From positions 12,896,001 to 12,960,000 of the forward strand of contig CM065318.1 of assembly GCA_033032175.1 (NCBI GenBank): a stretch of 64,000 bases of DNA, in the 5' to 3' direction. Position 1 is the stretch's first letter, and each line of letters begins with the position of its first letter. The stretch comes from Saturnia japonica (lineage: Eukaryota; Arthropoda; Insecta; Lepidoptera; Saturniidae). The notes under the pieces were generated by a model. The model was not told where the DNA came from and did not search any database. It saw only the letters and a list, made by a program, of their open reading frames with translations. The position numbers were made by a program, and so were the translations under genes. This document shows, piece after piece, positions 23,131-34,335 of the stretch.

Positions 23131-24590
23131 TCAAGATAATACTGCTTTTGTTTTTGACACTAACTTTGTTATTTATTACATGATGATATTTATTACATGA
23201 GGATGAGTTTCTGTTAAACCTTACATGTGCTCTTATTACAAAAACTATTCAATGCACTCTAAAAAAATTAAGTATCAGTCAAGAGATTATTTAACGCAAT
23301 GCATTTTAGAATATTTTCAGTTTTAAATAATTTTTGAAAAGTAATAAAATACAACTGATAAAAGTTATGAACTGTGTACCCTTTACTAAATTATAAACTT
23401 CCTTTACACACTTCCAAATCGAAAAATAATTATAACATAAAGTAATAGGTCATACAGGCGCAGATACATTCTTGCTGAAGATGTGGTAACGTGAAACACA
23501 AGAGGACCAATTCAAAGCACGAAATTAATAAATTGTATGATTAGGATTATAAATCTGTGTCACACTGGTTAATAGCTGTAAAACATCTCTAATTGTAATA
23601 ATTACGTTTGATAAAGAAGTATTGTATACATAAACGGCATATTTGCGCTCAAGGCGTGTAGTAAAATAAATTAATAGAACCGCAACACCGCGCCGAGACG
23701 GGCCGTTTCGTAACAACTATTGGATCGTACTATCGGTTGGTGTTTAGATTACAGATATATGGGTCATATCATAAATTATGCATACTTTGGCAACTCAGTA
23801 TAAATAATAGGTCCTATAACTTCTGCTCACTAGAACTAATACTTTGATACGGGTTTAATCTCTGCATAATAACTTATCTGTATATACTAAGCATAACTCA
23901 ATCTTTCTCCACTGATACTGTCATAGTACGATCCAAACACAACGGTGACTACCGGGAGATCGGCAGTCTTCACTGTCATGCTGGCCTGCATAAATATATC
24001 TTCAAGTTATGCTTGAAGGATCCGATATCGTAAGAAAGAGGGAACATATTGGCCACGAGATGATTCCACAGTTTCATGGTATGACAAAGATAAGACATAG
24101 AGAGCTTTTTAGTATTAACATTTTCGTAGGTTTATAAACTAACCATGCCTACCTGGTTGCTTAATAGATTTGTTAGGTTATGTTGAAACTACGATCATAA
24201 CGCACGAGCCGACATAGCATAGCGAACGGGTTGCGGCTGTAACCGGCGAACACCATAAACAAATTAACCTTAAAAAAAATTATGTTTTCAAGTGATATGA
24301 TTTTCCTTATTTAATAGACATAACCTAAAAAACCAATATTAATAATGCCGTTTACAATCTATCGACAGTTTACAATCTCAATAGATTGATTATAAACTAA
24401 CGATTCTTGCTTCACTCTCGGACTGTTTGGGTGTACGAGTCACTCACGTATAATACGTACGTAAAATACACTTATTATACATACATACATCATACATACA
24501 TGATTTATATATAGAGCATAATTAACTTTCTTAATTTATGAAATTAAATAACTTTAGGTTAGTATGTTTGTCTTTTCTTTCTTTAATTAT
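23131..24590. other. AT-rich stretch with one weak repeat
   Basis: Apart from a family D fragment at 23925-24005 and (CATA)n near 24478-24500, nothing is recognised. Confidence 0.45.
23925..24005 (+). repeat. Repeat family D, fragment
   Basis: GGTGACTACCGGGAGATCGG then TCATGCTGGCCTGCAT resembles the distal part of copy 2 (CCAGCATGACAGCGATGACC) in inverted order. Weak. Confidence 0.3.
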
Positions 24591-24597
24591 TGTAACT

Positions 24598-25382
24598 CAG
24601 TGTTTTTCAACATATTAATATATATATTTCATGACGCGACCCCCTTGTATGAAATGTTTTTGCATCCTCCGATGTGTTTATCCTGTATTTTATTATGTTA
24701 GAAATACGAAATCCGTACATTTTTATTCATTATATAATTAGATGTCGGGAGTGTTTTTGGTGGGATCTTGATGTTGTGGTTTTTATTTTTAATTCATTTA
24801 CTTAGGTTTTTGACCCTATATTATGTAATATTGGTGGCATTTTGCGTGATATAGATTGATTAGATAGATTAGATAGATATAGATAGATTTGGTTTTTGTG
24901 CATAAGTGAAGTGGATTATGAATATAGCATTCATTCTGAGGTCCCACAAAACTCCCTAGAAAGTTGTAACAAGGGATCCACCATCTTGTTAGGCTGCTGA
25001 AGTCATCATAAGACAGGACACTTTATTAACTTGATAATGGCAGTAATGGTCTTCATTAAAGAGGACTAGTTTCCAAGTTAGGAAGAAGAAGTATTAGGTG
25101 TCGGTTAAATACATAATTAAGTACCTTTAACAGACATACTGTCACATCGCCAAACGCCGATTTTTTATTATATTTAATTCTATGTGCAGCAAAAACGATC
25201 CACGATGTGAGAAATTAGACTATTAAAAGGACGCAACCTTCACATAAATGCGAATTTGATTCATATGTTCTTTTATTCTTAGTGATTTGTGTGTGCGTAT
25301 GTCCATAATTTAACATTTTAATAATAATAAAAAAAAAATTAAACTTACTGAAGCTTCGCGATCCGCACATTGAAAAACACTA
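24598..25382. mobile_element. hAT-like non-autonomous element with nested repeat
   Basis: The left end CAGTGTTTTTCAAC followed by GACGCGACCCCC has the form of hAT termini. The right end, reverse-complemented, is TAGTGTTTTTCAATGTGCGG then ATCGCGA. The flanks TTGTAACT (24590-24597) and CTCTAACT (25383-25390) agree at 6 of 8 positions, as expected for a decayed 8-bp target duplication. No transposase. A family B copy sits inside (about 24735-25110). Confidence 0.6.
24735..25110 (+). repeat. Repeat family B, copy nested in hAT-like element
   Basis: Runs from GGGAGTGTTTTTGGTGGGAT through TTGACCCTATATTATGTAAT, GGTCCCACAAAACTCCCTAG and GGATCCACCATCTTGTTAGG to CAAGTTAGGAAGAAGAAG. A (GATA/GATT)-like microsatellite at 24848-24892 has expanded inside it, where other copies read GATATAGTTTGATTTTTGTG. 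Confidence 0.6.
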
Positions 25383-25390
25383 CTCTAACT

Positions 25391-26380
25391 ATGTACGTTA
25401 TAGTAAAGTTATTAAATTATATAAATACTACAAAGATTACAAAAATATCATTATTAATATAAAACTTAAAGGTGAAAAACCTTATTTAAACAAACAATAG
25501 TTTAATTTAAATACACGATACACTTATCGGCAATGTTGTATTAACATTAAAAAAATAAACGCAATAAAATATACAACACAAAAGAATAAATTCTTATTCT
25601 CTTGGGTGTGGTGTGGTGAAAAGTCAAATGTGCGAAAATTACGCAGGTACCAGAAAACTTCGTACGGAAGTCTTTCAACGAGAAACATCTATTTCTTTCC
25701 TACGAACCGCAAAACCGTTTCTCTCGGGACATTTGTTCTTTTCATTTGTATAAACATTGACATTTTCCCTTCATAACAATATTCAGGAAATTACTTACTT
25801 TTTATGATAAATCTAAGCTTTTCTTTTTGAAGTTGTACTTCTTTTGGCGCATTAAAATAATAAAATAGTAAGCTTCGAGCGTATCAATGATAATAATGTG
25901 AATTCAATTTACTGACATTTTTAATTGTTTAAAAACCAATTTAACGGTGTTTAAATAAATATTATTTTAAACGAATGGATTATTTATTAATCTGGTTAAC
26001 ATTTGTTAACATTATATACAAACAATGAAAAATATTTAAGTTTTATAAATTAATCTAGATTACTACGTTCAAATTATTTATTTATTTAAAAAAGGAAATA
26101 TTAACTAATTCAATGCTTTAAAATTGTAAAAACATTAGAACTTATATATAATAAAATGCTATATACATGGAGGTCTTATTATTATGCTAACAACAATTAT
26201 TGTAACCGGATATACATTTTTTACCATATATGTAAACAAAAATAGACAAAATTTAAATAAACTGGGATTTAATAGTTAAATTAACTGCTAAAAAAATAAC
26301 ACAAAAAAGATTAAGAAAAAACTCTAGGCCACTCCCAATAAAAAAAAACTACTAACATACTAAACAAATTAAAGTAAAAT
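25391..26380. other. Very AT-rich non-coding stretch
   Basis: No coding, RNA or repeat feature recognised. Confidence 0.5.
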
Positions 26381-26384
26381 GAAT

Positions 26385-26770
26385 TCACATTATTATCATT
26401 CATGGTTAACTTTATCATATTGTTGGTAACAATTTTGGAGTTCTTCTTCTTCTTCCTAATTTGGTAATTAGTTCTATTTTTTGAAATCATTAGTACCATT
26501 ATCAAGTGAATATAATGTCATATCTTATGACGATTTTAGTATCCTAGCAAGATGTTGGCTCCATTGTTAGAACTTTCTAAGGAGTTTTTCTTGCATCTCA
26601 CACATCTCACGCATCCCATACACAAAAAACAAACTATATCACGCAAAATTACGCCACTGCATTACATAACATAAGGTGAAAACCCTAAGCTAATCATAAA
26701 AACCACAACACGTCACTTCAAGATCCCGCCAAAAATCTCAATTTTACGTCAAAGAACTAGGTATATCTTT
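26385..26770 (-). repeat. Repeat family B, copy
   Basis: Contains CTTCTTCTTCTTCCTAATTT, AAGATGTTGGCTCCATTGTT, AGAACTTTCTAAGGAGTTTT and CACTTCAAGATCCCGCCAAA, the reverse of the copies at 24.7 and 34.4 kb. At its left is the family edge motif ATTATCATTCATGGTTAACT. Confidence 0.55.
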
Positions 26771-27635
26771 TTACTTGCGTCTTTTTAAAGGAATAAATTT
26801 AATAAATGAATATACTTCAAATACAGTAATAGTAACATTTATTGACAATTAAAACTTGCCAAGATAACTACAGCTATTATTAAAGGAACTGCTATGGAAC
26901 TTGGTATCATTTTATCGGTGACAACAACTATCCTGAAGCTCGTTTCTTACCGAACATAGCCACTTTTTCTACGACAGAGATACCTAAAATCAATTGTAAG
27001 CTATTAAAGGGTTATAGAGAGTTTATAAAGACCGTAAATTGTATATTCAACAGTAGACTCAGGCTGGGTCAAAGTTCCGTTATTTCAACAAATTAGAGTG
27101 GATCAGTTGCCTTGTTGTGTCAGTGAATTAATTAATTTCTCCGTTGCTCCAATGAATGCCTTAGAACAAAGGCATCGTTGCCATTTATTGGTTACCTACT
27201 GAACAGTATTTCATTTAGTTTACCTAGTTATTTCAATTCAATTAACAGCTATTATTCGACGATATCCAATTGGATTCCTTAAAGAAATATCAAGAAACTT
27301 TTGACCTAAGAAAGGAACGGTCCTAAAGAAAATAGTTTCTGGTTTCTGAGCGTTATCTTTTGAAAACAGCTTGTATTTTCTAAATTAGTTATAATGCGTT
27401 TACTATAAGGTACGTCTATTATGCATAAAAACAATAATTATGTGTACCTACTTATGTTATGTAATAAAACAAAAATAAAGACCAAAAATTTCATCCTGAG
27501 TCCAACAATATGATAAAGGTAAGCCGTATAATTATGAAGTAGTAGTATAATAATGTAAATTCATTTTAATGACTTGTAATTCTTTTTATAGGTTTAAAAA
27601 TAATTTAACAGTGTGTATATAAAATTTAATAAATA
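26771..27635. other. AT-rich non-coding stretch
   Basis: Nothing recognised. Confidence 0.5.
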
Positions 27636-27639
27636 ATAA

Positions 27640-27995
27640 TAATAATATCAGCCTGTAAGAGTCTCACTTTTGGGGAAAGACCTCTTCCCAACGGAAGGTA
27701 CGGGCATAATCACTACGCCAGCCCACAACGCCGCGACGTATTGAGGTTTTCAAACACCGAGAAATTAACGGTTCTGTATTTTTTCCACATACAATGGTTC
27801 CTACTTATTATAAGTACATTCCTCTACCATACATATTTCATTGCGATCTTTTCCTTCACGTCAACCGATAATGTTACACATTTGAATTAGTAAATATACG
27901 CGAATTCGTAAAAAGTCGTTGGTACATACTGGAATTCAAACCTGAGGACATCGAATCGATATTCCGCAGGTCTTAACCGCTCGACTACAATGACT
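27640..27995 (-). mobile_element. Full-length tRNA-derived SINE
   Basis: The - strand starts AGTCATTGTAGTCGAGCGGT then TAAGACC, an A box of tRNA-Ser/Leu style. About 40 bases on is CAGGTTTGAATTCCAG (B box). The body has GACGTGAAGGAAAAGATCGC. The 3' part has TGCCCGTACCTTCCGTTGGG then AAGAGGTCTTTCCCC, and ends in ACAGGCTGATATTATTATT, the GGCTGAT(GAT)n-style tail of a classic lepidopteran SINE. Length about 355 bp. Confidence 0.75.
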
Positions 27996-28111
27996 GATAA
28001 ACTAAAATAAAATAAACATTATTTCAATCAAAATAAATAACAACGTTGAAAAATTATTTATTACACACAAAGAAACTCAGTATGTTTCATTCATTTCAGT
28101 CAGAATTTTCA

Positions 28112-28145
28112 TTATTATCACTGATGGCTAACTTCATCATGTTAC
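28112..28145. repeat. Repeat family B edge motif, isolated
   Basis: ATTATCACTGATGGCTAACT followed by TCATCATGTTACAC matches motifs at about 16945, 26390 and 34336 that lie next to family B copies. Here and at 16.9 kb it stands alone. Confidence 0.35.
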
Positions 28146-28774
28146 ACTTCATCACGTGATGCGCGCGCAGCTCTCAATTTTATCTTTACAAAATGCGGGA
28201 AAATAACTATACCTTCATAAAAAAGTAATTTGAATTTAATCAGTTTTATTTTCGATCGAAAATCGAAGCAGAAAAATACTTCAAAAGTCAATATATTGGT
28301 AGTTCATTTTATGAAAATAACATCCAAGTTTTCCAATCATTGTGAATACATTTAAGATATTGTTAGTGGAAATGCTAAATTAGATAACAAAGCACTGAAT
28401 AAGTACTTAGCCTAGACAATACGAACACATCTAAGATGTCTAGACGAAGGTAATAACCGAGTAATGTTTGACGTTAGCTACCTACATACATTTTCATATT
28501 TAATTTAAAGTAAGACTTCAAAGTATGTGTAAACTTCTTTAGGCACGTTGGAGGTTTAGATAGGGGTAAATTCATGTAAGTCGTCATATCGACATGGTTA
28601 CGTGACGTGTTAACGATAAACGGAGTCTTTGTAGCAATATAACCTAAAAATTATAGAAAGAAAAATTAACAATTATTTTGAATAACCAAAAATCACAACT
28701 GTTTATTTGTAGTTTTAAGTTTTCACTTTTGCGGCAGTCCTCATGACTGTTTTGTGCCTGTTGGTAAGAAATAA

Positions 28775-28990
28775 GGAGAACAGAGGTAAGGAGTGTACTA
28801 TCTCTAAAATAAACATGAAAAAGTGTCCGTTGAAAAGTGTCAATTTAGAATAGTGCTGCAGTAGCAAATTCGTAAATTTTAAAGATAGCGCCAAAAGTTA
28901 TTATTTTTAACTCCACAAACTTTTAACATTATTATTCAATTTTTTTTAAAGTTTTACAACAGTATCATTCTCTCTTGATACACTAGCGCC
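28775..28990 (+). repeat. Repeat family E, copy 1
   Basis: Shares GAGAACAGAGGTAAGGAGTG, CATGAAAAAGTGTCCGTTGA, TAAAGATAGCGCCAAAAG and AACTCCACAAACTTTTA with the reverse complement of 33640-33905. A third, partial copy lies at 60.95 kb. Non-coding; class unknown. Confidence 0.6.
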
Positions 28991-29139
28991 ATCCTGGTGG
29001 GTTTCTGAATTATATTTTACTGTTTACAGTTGGCCATTTTTTCAACTTGTCCTCCATATAAAATCGTTCTCCTTACCTGTATTCTTCACGGTAAGCACAG
29101 AATAATCCAAAATCAACGACTACTATCGAGAGATAGGCA

Positions 29140-29375
29140 ATCCATCGACGGTCGGCAAGCCTCTCGGCAGCTGGGTATATACAGGTTGACCCTGAAACGC
29201 GACAAATCAAAAGCGATTTTCTATTTCGGGTTTATACCAAATACCCTACCATCCCGATTGGTTATAGGATATACGCTAGCTGATCCCGAAACACGATACA
29301 CCTAAGCGTGCCACCACCACCACTATGGCGGGCATTAACCTGGTTTATGGTGGTCGCGATCCAGTCTACGTGGAA
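29140..29375 (-). repeat. Repeat family D, reverse copy
   Basis: On the - strand it contains GACTGGATCGCGACCACCAT and ATCGTGTTTCGGGATCAGC, matching copy 2, plus a second TGTCGCGTTTCAGGGTCAAC unit. Apparently two units in tandem, as in copy 1. Confidence 0.5.
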
Positions 29376-29494
29376 TTTCGTATGCCGCTACGGCGGCAAA
29401 GAGAACGTGCGCGCGAAGTGCGTGCGTTTCTCGACACACTGCTACTGTGGATTATTTCATTTGCGCGCAACCCTAATTATTTTCTCAAAATAAC

Positions 29495-29612
29495 ATTAGC
29501 GTAATTTACTCCTTATAACATCAGCTATCTGCTTGTGAAAGCCCCTTCAAAATCAGTTGAACCCTTTCGGATATTAACTGGAACAAACAAACAGACAGAT
29601 AAAATTTTTAAG
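29495..29612 (-). repeat. Repeat family H, copy 2
   Basis: TTTACTCCTTATAACATCAG then CTATCTGCTTGTGAAAGCCC is the reverse complement of the motif at 21290-21470. It continues into AACAAACAAACAGACAGATA, as expected for the 5' T-rich part in reverse. Confidence 0.5.
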
Positions 29613-30183
29613 AAGTGTTTTCTTTTATAAGCACCACATATACTTCTGTAGATATTTAGTAAAAAGCTGTTATTTTGACATTATAAACAGACACTTCAAT
29701 TTTATTATTTTTATTGTATAAAAGATACGAACACAAAAAGTGGAAATATTAATATATTAATTGTACTAAAAGGGAAGTATAACTATATGGTCGAAAGATA
29801 ATGAAACAAAGTTGTAAGTATAATTAAAAAACTTGCTTTCCACTTGAGTGATGAATTCTAAGTAACTAACTAAGTATATGTAAGCTCGAAAGTATTACGA
29901 CACTGTTCGCTTAAGTAACGAATGAAGGAACTGCCACAATGTAGGCTTTTATGTTGTAACTTTATATTAATAAACTTATGCGAAACAATGAGGCAAGACG
30001 CTTACATTTAAATATATTTACCTTCTATTTTTTAATACGCTGTTATGAGGAAATACGGGCGGTTTTTACACAATACAAACTTTTTTTTTTCCATCCCTGG
30101 AAAATAGCACTAGAACAAATGTTTTTATACCATACAACTATATGCACCACTGGCCGTGTTTGTACGTTTTAGGTTTTTACACA

Positions 30184-30729
30184 AATTATACTATTTCCAT
30201 TTCTTTATTTTCTCGATGACAGTTCTAATTTGATTGTTGTAGTGTTGTGACCAAATAAGTAATGATATCAATCGCATATGTCGATGTCGATGACGATTCA
30301 TCAGATTTCGATTAAAATAAATAAATAAAGATTATCTGTCGTTATAATTATTTCATTTTATTGTCGAGTACCTAACTACACCTACTTATTTTACAACAGC
30401 TTCGAAAATTTTGAATAAGTTGGAATTATCAATCAAGAATTAATACGTGTAACATCTTGTAATGAAATATAATATTAGTTAATAAATTTGTACAAAAGTA
30501 TCCGGCAGTAGTTTAGTTTCTTATATTTTGTAAAAAAATATCGGGTCTGTTATCGTGTTACGTTTATCGTTATAGCTCCATCCCTATCAGTTTCTCCGAC
30601 TGCTATAACCTTGTACGTGTGTAAACGTCATATTTTTATAAAATAATGCATACATACTGTAAAAAGACGCTCGTTCAAGTTTTCACAGGAGCTGTCATCG
30701 AGAAAATAAAGAAATGGAATAGTATAATT
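30184..30729. mobile_element. MITE family C, copy 2, with ~41-bp TIRs
   Basis: The left TIR begins AATTATACTATTTCCATTTC and runs to ...CGATGACAGTTC. The right end, reverse-complemented, begins AATTATACTATTCCATTTCT and runs to ...CGATGACAGCTC; they differ by one indel and one substitution over about 41 bp. Length 546 bp. No coding capacity (frames inside are incidental). Very similar to 21821-22352. No unambiguous target duplication is visible. Confidence 0.8.
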
Positions 30730-30734
30730 ATTAT

Positions 30735-32405
30735 AAGAATTAGAAGGCTTACACTATTTGCCCAGTTATACCACCGTAATCAGACATCCAGCAAACATAT
30801 TTTATTTGCAAACCATATAGACATAGCAAAATTCAACTTCATGTTATTGTTCATAAAAACACTAAAATTGATCTAGTTCTGAAGGAGGAAATAGGGGAAT
30901 ATGAATTTGAACTGCAGTTGTCTTTCTCACGCTCTGTTTCACAATGCGCAACAGCAACTTTTAACAAATATTCTTTACATGCCTTTTTGACCGCGATTCC
31001 TATTAGGATAATTTTTTCTTCTTTCATAAAACAACATATCATTAATATGAGTTTGGAATGTAACCTATTTTGTAAGCATCTGATCTACAATCTTCTCAAC
31101 GATCAAGTATTAAGCAATTTGTAGAAATGTAAACATGTGTTTTTATATTACTTAGAATATTATGTAAGTTGTAAATTAACAAGTGAACGTATATTATTGG
31201 CACTTTAATACATTTCAGTTTGTTCGTGTCGACAACCTTAAAAACTTATTACGCTCTTTAGACGTAAATATTTTGTAATAATGACCTCTCTAGGACATTT
31301 AGCCGAGGTGTCTACGCTCAGCTTGTTGATTCGGTAATTTCATTCAGGATCATAATTATACATAGCTATTTTTAGATATTACTTATTACTAACTATTTAT
31401 TTGAAGTTTATTAACTTTATTAATATATCTTTGTAATAATTATTGCCTTGATTTATTGTCGAAACTATTCGAAATAAAATAGCTTAATAGTCCAATGACT
31501 ATTAAGCAATAGCAATACTTTATATGCATTTATAAAAGTCTTTTAATATCACGGTAGCATCAAACTAATAAGATAAAAGGAAACTCTCTTTCCTGTTTCT
31601 GTTGGTAAAAGGAAAGCTTTTTACTAACACCGCATCTGTAATGGGCTTTTTAAAAAGCAAAAATCGAAATCTTGTTACTGTTTATTATACCTAATGTTAT
31701 ACTAAAATAAGGTTAAATTTAGCAGATATGTTGACTTTTCTTATGTTAGCTATTACTTAATTTAAAAATACTAAAATATTTATACCTTTAAAATAATGCA
31801 AATTGTAAACATTTCAATAAAATATATCGTAAGATCAATTTTGTGTGAATTTTTACTAATATCACTAGTAGCATTTAATGTCTCATACTAGCGACAAAGG
31901 CCTCTCTATTCCTTATGTCGATTAATTGCATACTAATTTTTTATATCTTCTTTTAATTTAAATATCTAGAGCCGCAAATTAGTAAAAAGAAATCATAATG
32001 AGCTATAGTATTTTCTATTGATTTCTTTAAAACTACTGTTTAATGTTTGAAAATTATAAAGTGATTTTTTAAAGAAAAAGCTTAATGTCCTAAACCATAT
32101 GTACACGCAAAAAAAAGAAAAAAGAAACAAAATGTTATAAAACAACTTGTTTCTTGTTATGTTTTTAAATTAGTGAATTTATAATGTCAATGACAAAGTA
32201 AGCTACTGCAAAAAATTTTCGTACTCTAGTATATCTAATAATAGCTATAATACCTATGTAGACTATAATCGGAACTGTCTCTATTATTTAGATTTTACAA
32301 AATATTGCTAAGGTGGATAAGAAATAGAACGAAAAAAATTACATTAAATTGACTTTGAAGAAGAACCTTTTTTGTATTACATTTCGAAATTTATTTTATT
32401 TGTTT
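30735..32405. other. AT-rich stretch upstream of the candidate coding exon
   Basis: No supported promoter, exon or repeat. If 32410 is an internal splice acceptor, as its TTTGTTTCAG suggests, then this is intron and the transcription start lies further left or outside the window. Confidence 0.4.
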
Positions 32406-32409
32406 CAGA

Positions 32410-32719
32410 TAATCAAAACGATGGTGCATCTGTTAAGTGCCAGTGTAAGTGCCAAAGTGTAGTGCCAACATGGGGTGCACCCCAAGCATGTTGTTAGACC
32501 ATAAGAATCGACGCCGTGACAGCACTGGCTCTCAGGAAGCAGCTCTAGCTAAAGTAGCACCTACTCCGGTCTGCAACAAGGCTGTGCAGGCTGCCAGAGC
32601 TCCGAGAGCGTCCCTGGAGTCGGATGGCTTCAGCATCCAGCTATCAAGCAAAAAGGATAGCTATGTGTCGCAAATGGGGAACAATTTTGCAACACAGCTC
32701 CACATAAAAAGAATTTCTG
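32410..32719 (+). CDS. First coding exon, MGC-start protein, possible PDE8-type phosphodiesterase (coding 32470-32719)
   Basis: A splice acceptor TTTGTTTCAG precedes 32410, followed by a 60-base leader containing a short upstream frame (ATG at 32420, ending TAG at 32460). The main ATG at 32470 sits in CCAACATGGGG, a strong insect start context. Its 83 complete codons begin MGCTPSMLLDHKNRRRDSTG and end LHIKRISG at a donor G|GTTAGT (exon end 32719, phase 1). MGC at the N-terminus is a classic N-myristoylation plus palmitoylation signal. MGCxPS is how PDE8 cAMP phosphodiesterases begin, and a KKDS motif plus a basic Ser-rich body are compatible with that. No PAS or catalytic HD domain is present in this exon, so the PDE8 assignment is a guess from the start alone. 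No downstream exon was identified in the window. Confidence 0.6.
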
Positions 32720-33130
32720 GTTAGTTTGATTATATCTTTACTAAATTATCTAACTTGATTATTGTAATACGTCAAAGAAGTAAATGTTAACAGGCTGAAT
32801 ATAATAAGTCAAAATGGGACATTTTTTTTCAAAAATCTTGCAACATATTCTTTTGAGTTAAAAAAGAAATGTATTGAATTTTATTATGTATCAAAAGTTA
32901 ACTCAAGCTCAATTTCACTAACTTATATAATAAACGAACTATATGTTATAATTATGTTTCATTTTAGAATTATTATTTAACATGAGACATTAATTATACT
33001 TAGAATTTTTTTCCATCTGAACTATCTACGGTTGTGTTATGTGTAAAAAAAACAAATAATAGCTACGTTGAGAATTATTTTATTGAAAAGGTTCAAATGG
33101 CTGTTACTTCAGGAAAATGTTATATTAACT

Positions 33131-33503
33131 TACTTCTTTCCTTTCCTTTGTAAATGTTTTTGTGTATTTTGTTGTCAATTGTTACAATTCCGTGTTTATT
33201 ACTTTTCTTACCATAATCCACTTCTGAATTATCGGCTTGTGTCTGTGCAAGTACATTTTGAATAATTTTAGTAATTACGTCCTGAAGGCTTGCTTCTTCA
33301 CATATTCGATTGTTTTCAAAAGGACAATAATCTAATCTTTTGAACTTCGCTATATCCTCTAATATTTGCCTCAAGTTATCAACATGTATCTCCTGAGGAA
33401 CGCCATATTCTTTCCAGTTAGTTATATATCGAATTAGAGACATTTTTGCTAGCTTTGATCTTTGTGCCAAAATTGTTACTATCGAAGTGCATATAAGCAT
33501 CAC
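33131..33503 (-). CDS. Candidate coding exon, product unrecognised
   Basis: The - strand is open from 33503 for 127 codons. The left boundary is an acceptor-like CATATTTTAG just before 33503, and near the right boundary is GAAAGAAGTAAGT, a near-perfect donor (exon end about 33131). The stop lies only three codons beyond that donor. The first residues MMLICTSIVTILAQRS could be a short signal peptide or anchor if translation starts here. The body is charged and helix-like: MSLIRYITNWKEYGVPQEIH, a two-Cys stretch RLDYCPFENNRICEEASLQD, then a Lys/Asn-rich tail. Balanced amino-acid use is unlike the chance frames around it. I recognise no family. It lies 0.4 kb beyond, and antisense to, the MGC exon, so it could be a nested gene or a terminal exon. 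It could also still be chance. Confidence 0.4.
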
Positions 33504-33639
33504 CTAAAATATGAAATAAATTTAATTTAATTTAAGAAATACTTAAGAACACTTTACTAAGAATTTATTATTATTAAACAGAGCACGTATTGTCATCTTA
33601 ATATTTAATTATAGATACTTCAACTCATCTTTGCTCGCG

Positions 33640-33905
33640 GCCATATGTGCTAGCTAGTAAACATGCAGTTTTTATTTGTATGACAGTGACACTGACGCGC
33701 CAATCGCCTTCCGATCAACACGTTGTTTTGTGTTAAAAGCTAAAAGTTTGTGGAGTTACAAAGTTGGCCAAGTGGGCGAAAATAAAAAAATAAAAAATCT
33801 TTTGGCGGTATCTTTAAAATTTAAACATTTGCTACCGCAGCGCCAATCTTATTGACGCTTTACAATGGACACTTTTTCATGTATAGAGATGGTATACTCA
33901 TTACC
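33640..33905 (-). repeat. Repeat family E, copy 2 (inverted to copy 1)
   Basis: The reverse complement carries GAGAATAGAGGTAATGAGTA, CATGAAAAAGTGTCCATTGT, TTAAAGATACCGCCAAAAGA and TAACTCCACAAACTTTTAGC, matching 28775-28990. It extends further to GCGATTGGCGCGTCAGTGTC. Confidence 0.6.
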
Positions 33906-33924
33906 TCTATTCTCCATGAAAGAA

Positions 33925-34275
33925 AATTAGTCATTAACAACAACAACATTTTAATATTGGAATTTTCGTCGGGATCTTGATTGAAGTGACTTGTTGTGGT
34001 TTTTATTTTGAATTCATTAACTTTGGTTTTTAACCCTGTATTATGAAATATTGGTGGTATTTTGCGTGCTATAGTGTCGTTGTTGTTCATAAGTGAAGGG
34101 GATTATAAATATAGAGTGAAAACATGCATTTTGAGATAGTCACAAAAACTCCCTAGATAGTTTTGACAAGGGAGCTACCATCATGTCAGAAGACTCCACT
34201 TTGTATATTAGAATATTTTAGAAAGGCTTAATATTGTCACTGGCAAGTCCTTTACGTGGCGCCAAAACTAGGAGA
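33925..34275 (+). repeat. Repeat family B, copy
   Basis: Contains TCGTCGGGATCTTGATTGAA, TTGTTGTGGTTTTTATTTTG, ACCCTGTATTATGAAATATT, CAAAAACTCCCTAGATAGTT and GGGAGCTACCATCATGTCAG. Confidence 0.6.
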
Positions 34276-34335
34276 AGAAAAAGAACATTATATTATTTTT
34301 ACACAATGAAAAAATATCAGTATAATTAATTAACA

